Position numbers and translations under genes: made by a program. From the NCBI GenBank assembly GCA_025927935.1, contig JAICKM010000210.1, positions 1 through 9,727 on the forward strand: a DNA stretch of 9,727 bases, given 5' to 3'. A model generated the notes under the pieces. The model made no database searches. It was not told the DNA's origin and saw only the letters and a list, made by a program, of their open reading frames with translations. The stretch's first letter is position 1, and each line of letters begins with the position of its first letter. The DNA is from Chloroflexia bacterium (GTDB lineage: Bacteria > Chloroflexota > Chloroflexia > QHBQ01 > JADMIH01). Positions 6,144 to 9,727 of this stretch are shown piece by piece.

Positions 6144-7253
6144 ATGAACAAGCGCCCCATCATCGTTCTCATCCTGGCCCTGACGCTGCTGCCCGGCTGC
6201 ATGGGCGAGCAAACGCCGCTTGTTCCGACGCCGCAGGCGCCAACCCCCGCCCCGGCGTCCCCGACGGCCGCCGCCACGGCGACAGCCTTGCCCCCGACGG
6301 TTGGCCCCACCGATACGGCTGTGCCGTCGCCAACACTCGCCGCGCCCACGGATACCCCAGGGCTGCCATCCCCGACTCCGAGCAGCGTGCCGCCCACCGC
6401 GGAGCCACCTTCGGCCACGCCGGTCCCGCTCCCGGCCACGGCTACCCTGGTCCCCTCTCCGGCCACGGCTACCCCGCGCCCCGCGCCCACCACGGCAGCG
6501 GCCCAGCCGGGCGTCACCGTGCTGGCGAGTGGCTTCGGCAGCCCCGACGACCTGGCCGTGGACCCGCGCGACGGCACGATCTACTTCGGCGACTTCGGCA
6601 ACAGTGCCGTCAACCGGCTTCCGCCGGAGGGCGGCACGCCGGTGCCCGTGGCGACGGGCATCCAGGAGCCGGAAGGCATCGTGGTGCTGGACGATGGGCG
6701 CTTGATCGTGGCCGAGCAAAAGACGAACCGCATCCTGCTGGTCGATCCGCGGGACGGCAGCAAGCGCCTGCTGCGCCAGATGGAGAACAACACGGACCAG
6801 GACGGCATCGACGGGCTGGGCATCGACCGGGCGAACGGCGAACTGCTGGTGCCCGACAGCCCCAACAACCGCCTGCTGGCGATGAGCCTAGACGGCTCGG
6901 CCTTGCGCGTGATCGCGCGGGGCTTCCAGCGGCCCACCGGCGCGGCCCGCTTGCCCGGCGGCGACATCCTGGTGGCTGCCGAGTTCGGCAACGCGCTCTA
7001 CCGCGTCACCCCGGCGGGCAAGAGCACCCGCATCGCCACGATGTACCAGCCCGAGGACGTGGTGGTGGACGCGCAAGGCATGGCTTATGTCAACTCGCTG
7101 GGCGGCGCGATCTACAAGGTCGATCCCAATACGGGCACGCGCACGACCCTGCTCACCGGCCTCAAGCTGCCCCATGGCCTGGATGTGGACCCGCAAGGCC
7201 GGCTGGTGATCGCCGAAGCCGGGCGCAACCGCATCTTCCGCCTCGTCCCCTGA
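6144..7253 (+). CDS. Lipoprotein with Pro/Thr linker and six-repeat NHL/SMP-30-like beta-propeller
   Basis: This 369-residue predicted lipoprotein has a hydrophobic signal after MNKRP and the lipobox LLPGC with Cys19. Residues 20-122 are a long Pro/Thr/Ala/Ser linker. The rest forms six repeats of about 40-45 residues whose cores begin near 133 (DDLAVDPRDGTIYFGD), 175 (EPEGIVVLDDGRLIVAE), 221, 263, 302 and 343 (PHGLDVDPQGRLVIAEA). Each has the NHL/SMP-30 pattern: PxG or PxD, a V-D strand, DGxxYV, then N/R-I-x-R/L. Six blades would close a full propeller. Family members include lactonases (SMP-30/gluconolactonase type) and binding scaffolds; the catalytic metal site cannot be confirmed by eye. 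It starts 13 nt after the YczE-like gene with no clear Shine-Dalgarno, probably as the last gene of the operon. It would sit outside the membrane on a flexible stalk. Confidence 0.85.
   Translation: MNKRPIIVLILALTLLPGCMGEQTPLVPTPQAPTPAPASPTAAATATALPPTVGPTDTAVPSPTLAAPTDTPGLPSPTPSSVPPTAEPPSATPVPLPATATLVPSPATATPRPAPTTAAAQPGVTVLASGFGSPDDLAVDPRDGTIYFGDFGNSAVNRLPPEGGTPVPVATGIQEPEGIVVLDDGRLIVAEQKTNRILLVDPRDGSKRLLRQMENNTDQDGIDGLGIDRANGELLVPDSPNNRLLAMSLDGSALRVIARGFQRPTGAARLPGGDILVAAEFGNALYRVTPAGKSTRIATMYQPEDVVVDAQGMAYVNSLGGAIYKVDPNTGTRTTLLTGLKLPHGLDVDPQGRLVIAEAGRNRIFRLVP
6432..6474 (+). repeat. Direct repeat (16 bp, 27-bp spacing) in the lipoprotein linker
   Basis: CCGGCCACGGCTACCC occurs at 6432-6447 and again at 6459-6474. 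Together they encode a nine-residue block (PATATLVPS, then PATATPRP) in the Pro/Thr stalk. The copies are identical, which suggests a fairly recent duplication of linker sequence. Confidence 0.7.
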
Positions 7254-7312
7254 TCCGGCGCCCACACCCGTTCGTAACCGTTTTCGATCACCCCACAATG
7301 TACTGGTTGACA

Positions 7313-7340
7313 AGCGAATAGCAAGCGAAAGAGCAGCGAA
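7313..7340. repeat. Three AGCGAA direct repeats at 11-bp spacing
   Basis: AGCGAA starts at 7313, 7324 and 7335, exactly 11 bp apart, so all copies face the same side of the helix. Direct repeats of this size and spacing are the usual binding sites of OmpR/PhoB-type response regulators. A TTGACA (7307-7312) abuts the first copy but has no -10 box at 17 bp. No other structure is visible between the lipoprotein stop (7253) and about 7370. Confidence 0.45.
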
Positions 7341-7425
7341 GTACCTCATAGTACCGCAACACCAGCGCCCAGGCGGCCTTACCCCGCCCCCTGCTCCCAG
7401 ATCAGAGAGTTCCCTCGGATAGCTC

Positions 7426-7556
7426 TGCCCGCGCCCTTCTGGAGGACCGGCCGCGCGGGCACACGCTACTCCCTGCCTTCCGGCAGCGACGGTCGAGCGT
7501 CGCGTGCGTTCCCGGCATAACCAAAGGCGCGCTCGCGGTTGGTAGCAGCAACCGCG
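7426..7556 (+). other. Row of stem-loops in the leader of the large right-hand gene
   Basis: Four inverted repeats follow each other. TGCCCGCGC (7426-7434) pairs with GCGCGGGCA (7453-7461). CTGCC (7473-7477) pairs with GGCAG (7482-7486) around TTCC. GCGACG (7486-7491) pairs with CGTCGC (7498-7503). CGCGGTTG (7534-7541) pairs with CAACCGCG (7549-7556). The 433-nt gap 7254-7686 has no believable gene on either strand. The stems could belong to a structured 5' leader, a small RNA, or a terminator array without T-runs. I cannot match it to a known riboswitch class, tmRNA, SRP RNA or RNase P. Confidence 0.4.
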
Positions 7557-7670
7557 GTACTTCCGCCTGCAAGATTAGTCGATTGGTGTTCCCGGCCCAT
7601 GGTTGGCATGGTCCCGGATAGCCGGTTTGCGCCCTGCGCGCAGCGTGTAAGACTTCAGTACTGTTGCTGA

Positions 7671-7677
7671 AAAGGAG
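7671..7677 (+). promoter_or_regulatory. Ribosome binding site of the large right-hand gene
   Basis: AAAGGAG ends 9 nt before ATG 7687, an ideal distance. It is the best such site near the 5' end of the long frame and fixes ATG 7687 as the start rather than the internal ATG at 7711. Confidence 0.75.
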
Positions 7678-7686
7678 CATACGATA

Positions 7687-9727
7687 ATGTCCGACGAGAA
7701 TACGGAAGCGATGAACGAGAAGCCTGTAGACGGCGACACCGCTCCCCAGGCGGGGAGCGGCGAGAACGGCGATTTCCGCATCGAGGGCCAGGTCCAACTG
7801 GAGACGGCCGAGAACACGCGCAGCGAAATGGCATTGCGCGCCACCGCCTTCGGCAAGGGCGGGCAGTTGCTGGGCAGCGCCGATGTGGATACCAAGGGCA
7901 ACTTCAGCATCCCGGTCGATCTGGTCCGGCCCGTGGATGTGGACCTGTATATCGGCCCGGCGGGCGATCAGCAGCCGATCCGCGAGTCCTCCGCCTTTAG
8001 CCAATCGTTTTCCGCGCAAGACTGGGTGGGCGAGGGCCAGGTCTTCCGCCTGCAACCCAACCTTATCATCCCGCGATTCATCTGGTGGCCCTGGCGGCCC
8101 ACGCGCATCTGCGTCTCCGGGCGCATCCGCAAAGTCCACAGCGAGCACGGCCACACGGAGTCCTGCCCGGTGCCCTACGTCAAGGTCGAGATCTTCGACG
8201 TGGACCGCGAAGGCTGCTGGTGGCCGTATATCCTGCGCTGGTGGGACAAGCTGGTCGACCGCCCGGTCATCCGCGTGCCCGAACTGCTGAAGGAGCGGCT
8301 AGTATTCCCGCGACCCACCCCGCCCGATCCCATCGGCCCGGTGGCGCGCTTCGCGGGCTTAGTCAACCCCGGCGTGATCGCCGGCTTCAACCCGCAGCCC
8401 GACCCGCCCGGCGTGATCCGTGCGCTGGACGAAGTGATGCTCAACCCCCAGCCGTTGCCGCCGCGCGCCGAGATGGCGCAGGCCGAGCACAGCATGACCG
8501 CGACGCAGGCGCTGAGCGGGCACGTGGGCGAAATGCAGACGCTGGCCGCCGGTCTCGCCACGAGCGTGGAAAACCTGACCCTGACTTCCAAGATCGCCCC
8601 CTGGCAGATCTTCCCATTCTGCTTCTACAGCCGGCAGTTGATCTGCCAGACCTATACGGATTGCCAGGGCTACTTCCGCTGCTGCTTCTACTGGTGGCCC
8701 CTGCACTTCCGCCGCGGGCGCCTGCGGTTCGACAGCCGGCCCGACATCATCATCCGCGTCACCCAGGTCATCAACGGCGTGCCCACGGTCATCTATATGG
8801 ACCCGTACACCAGCACGCGCTGGAACGTGACCAACGCCTATATCGACCTGACGCTGGACAACGAAGAGGTGCAGTGCGGCAGCGACCGCTGCCCCGATCC
8901 GCCGCCCAGCGGGCCGGAAGTCTTCCTCACCCGCATCGGCGAGGACGAGATCTACAAGATCGACCAGAGCAACGGCCTCTATCCGAACGCGGCCAGCCCC
9001 GATGTGGACCTGTCGATCAGCAACCTGGCCTACGGCGGCGACCTGGTGGTGCATGCCGACTTCGGGGCCGCGCTCAGCAGCGGGGCGCCTAAGCGCTACT
9101 ACCGGCTCTCTTACGCGAAGAAGACCGGCCCGGCCACCCCGCCGGATGCGGCCTTCCAGCCGATCACCAGCCCGAGTAGCGGCCTGTCCGACACGCGGGT
9201 CAACAAGATCACTTTCGCCAGCGATACCTACTTCCTGGGACCGCAGACGGTCGGCGTGCAGCCGGGCCTGTACGAGGTCCGCGACACGGTACACTATCAC
9301 TGGTACAACCAGGACAAGATCGTCGAGTGGTGGAGCTGGGTGGACGAGCCGGGCACGGGCGCCTATGTGCTGCGCCTGGAAGTGTTCGACGAGTTGGGCA
9401 ACAAGCTGACCACGGCTTCCGGCCTGGTCAACTACCTGGACGGCACGCACGTCCCGACCAGCCCGGCGACGCCGCTGCCCCCCATGATCGATCACTGCGA
9501 CATGGTGATCACCCTGGACAACAAGGGCGTGGATGTGGTGTTGCACACGCCCGCCACCAACGACTGCGGCCTGATCGAGTGGACGCCGGGGCTGACGCTC
9601 AACTTCGACGTGAACGTCCACCAGGGGCACGGGCGGTTGCATGCGTGGGGCCTGTACTACACTAAGGGCACCGATCCCACGCCGCACGGCCTGGGCGGCG
9701 GCACGTCAAACAGCGGGGCGCCCGACC
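7687..9727 (+). CDS. Large protein of unknown function with transthyretin-like beta-sandwich regions and twin NPQPxPP motifs (3' end outside window)
   Basis: The frame holds 680 codons without a stop and runs off the right edge. No function is recognised. The N-terminus (MSDENTEAMNEKPVDGD) is acidic with no signal peptide. Residues 30-125 look like a beta-sandwich (IEGQVQLET, then GSADVDTKGNFSIPVDL). Residues 140-172 (ICVSGRIRKV, then CPVPYVKVEIFDVD) start a carboxypeptidase-regulatory/transthyretin-like domain. Its usual TDxxGxF strand appears only at 324-330 (TDCQGYF), followed by RPDIIIRVTQV and TRWNV, so about 130 residues seem inserted. The insert holds GFNPQPDPPG (233-242) and LNPQPLPPR (252-260). 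Trp clusters occur at 133-136, 178-186 and 336-337. Cysteines C320, C326, C332 and C333 are evenly spaced. Residues 410-680 read as further all-beta sequence (YEVRDTVHYHWY; YVLRLEVFDELG). The fold is inferred by eye; the reading frame itself is firm. Confidence 0.85.
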   Translation, partial: MSDENTEAMNEKPVDGDTAPQAGSGENGDFRIEGQVQLETAENTRSEMALRATAFGKGGQLLGSADVDTKGNFSIPVDLVRPVDVDLYIGPAGDQQPIRESSAFSQSFSAQDWVGEGQVFRLQPNLIIPRFIWWPWRPTRICVSGRIRKVHSEHGHTESCPVPYVKVEIFDVDREGCWWPYILRWWDKLVDRPVIRVPELLKERLVFPRPTPPDPIGPVARFAGLVNPGVIAGFNPQPDPPGVIRALDEVMLNPQPLPPRAEMAQAEHSMTATQALSGHVGEMQTLAAGLATSVENLTLTSKIAPWQIFPFCFYSRQLICQTYTDCQGYFRCCFYWWPLHFRRGRLRFDSRPDIIIRVTQVINGVPTVIYMDPYTSTRWNVTNAYIDLTLDNEEVQCGSDRCPDPPPSGPEVFLTRIGEDEIYKIDQSNGLYPNAASPDVDLSISNLAYGGDLVVHADFGAALSSGAPKRYYRLSYAKKTGPATPPDAAFQPITSPSSGLSDTRVNKITFASDTYFLGPQTVGVQPGLYEVRDTVHYHWYNQDKIVEWWSWVDEPGTGAYVLRLEVFDELGNKLTTASGLVNYLDGTHVPTSPATPLPPMIDHCDMVITLDNKGVDVVLHTPATNDCGLIEWTPGLTLNFDVNVHQGHGRLHAWGLYYTKGTDPTPHGLGGGTSNSGAPD

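Noticed and set aside
7307..7335. Full sigma-70 promoter starting from TTGACA
   Set aside because: The hexamer 17 bp downstream is AGAGCA, which does not resemble a -10 element, and no close alternative exists.
7473..7503. Resemblance of CTGCCTTCCGGCAG to part of SRP RNA
   Set aside because: On neither strand does it carry the conserved SRP RNA asymmetric-loop and GGAA-tetraloop arrangement. It is a short hairpin with a TTCC loop only.
7402..7686. Minus-strand coding frame extending through the 7254-7686 gap
   Set aside because: The translation is Arg/Ser/Pro-rich without motifs and continues into sequence antisense to the large gene. Serial inverted repeats explain the region better.
8085..9092. 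Plus-strand 335-codon frame overlapping the large gene
   Set aside because: Its translation is rich in Arg, Ala, Pro and Gly with no recognisable fold, and it is out of frame with the gene at 7687-9727. It is a shadow.
8359..9687. Minus-strand open frame of 442 codons at the right end
   Set aside because: It lies entirely over the 680-codon + strand frame that has a ribosome site, plausible protein motifs and all-beta sequence. Its own translation is Arg/Ala/Val/Gly-rich with no motif, as expected opposite GC-rich codons.
1..9727. CRISPR arrays, tRNA or rRNA genes, insertion sequences and attachment sites
   Set aside because: No spaced identical repeats of CRISPR size, no tRNA cloverleaf with a GTTCRANNC-type T arm, no rRNA signature and no transposase-like protein or terminal repeats were seen.

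Overview
The window reads as part of a GC-rich bacterial chromosome, with every supported gene on the + strand. The best guess for the source is Chloroflexota (Anaerolineae-like). This rests on two lipoproteins that carry long Thr/Pro/Ala linkers directly after the lipobox cysteine, TTG use as a start codon with a strong Shine-Dalgarno, a TGnTATAAT extended -10 box, and small Pro/Val-tailed proteins. That assignment is inference and was not tested by any search.

Layout. Positions 1-496 hold the 3' end of a GNAT acetyltransferase. Positions 497-1380 hold two small genes: a 67-residue two-helix membrane protein behind an extended -10 promoter, and a 47-residue amphipathic, Pro/Val-tailed protein. 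The second ends at a textbook intrinsic terminator (1343-1380). A stand-alone Rieske [2Fe-2S] ferredoxin follows (1488-1826), then a strong hairpin.

Positions 1938-7253 look like one transcription unit. It encodes a complete type I ABC importer of the glycine betaine/choline/osmoprotectant (OpuB/OpuC/Osm) class: permease, lipoprotein binding protein, ATPase with a shortened CBS tail, and second permease. A YczE-type membrane protein overlaps the second permease by 4 nt, and a lipoprotein with a six-repeat NHL/SMP-30-like beta-propeller comes 13 nt later. The lipoproteins would act outside the membrane, the permeases and YczE protein in it, and the ATPase at its inner face. Solute uptake under osmotic stress is the likely core job. 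The role of the last two genes is unknown.

Positions 7254-7686 are non-coding. They hold three AGCGAA direct repeats at exact 11-bp spacing, then a row of stem-loops, then a good ribosome binding site. From 7687 a very long reading frame (680 complete codons) runs off the right edge. Its product has no signal peptide. It shows transthyretin/carboxypeptidase-regulatory-like beta-sandwich sequence, Trp clusters, a regular Cys pattern, and two copies of an (F/L)NPQPxPP motif in a long insert. I do not recognise a function for it, and it is the most interesting object in the window.
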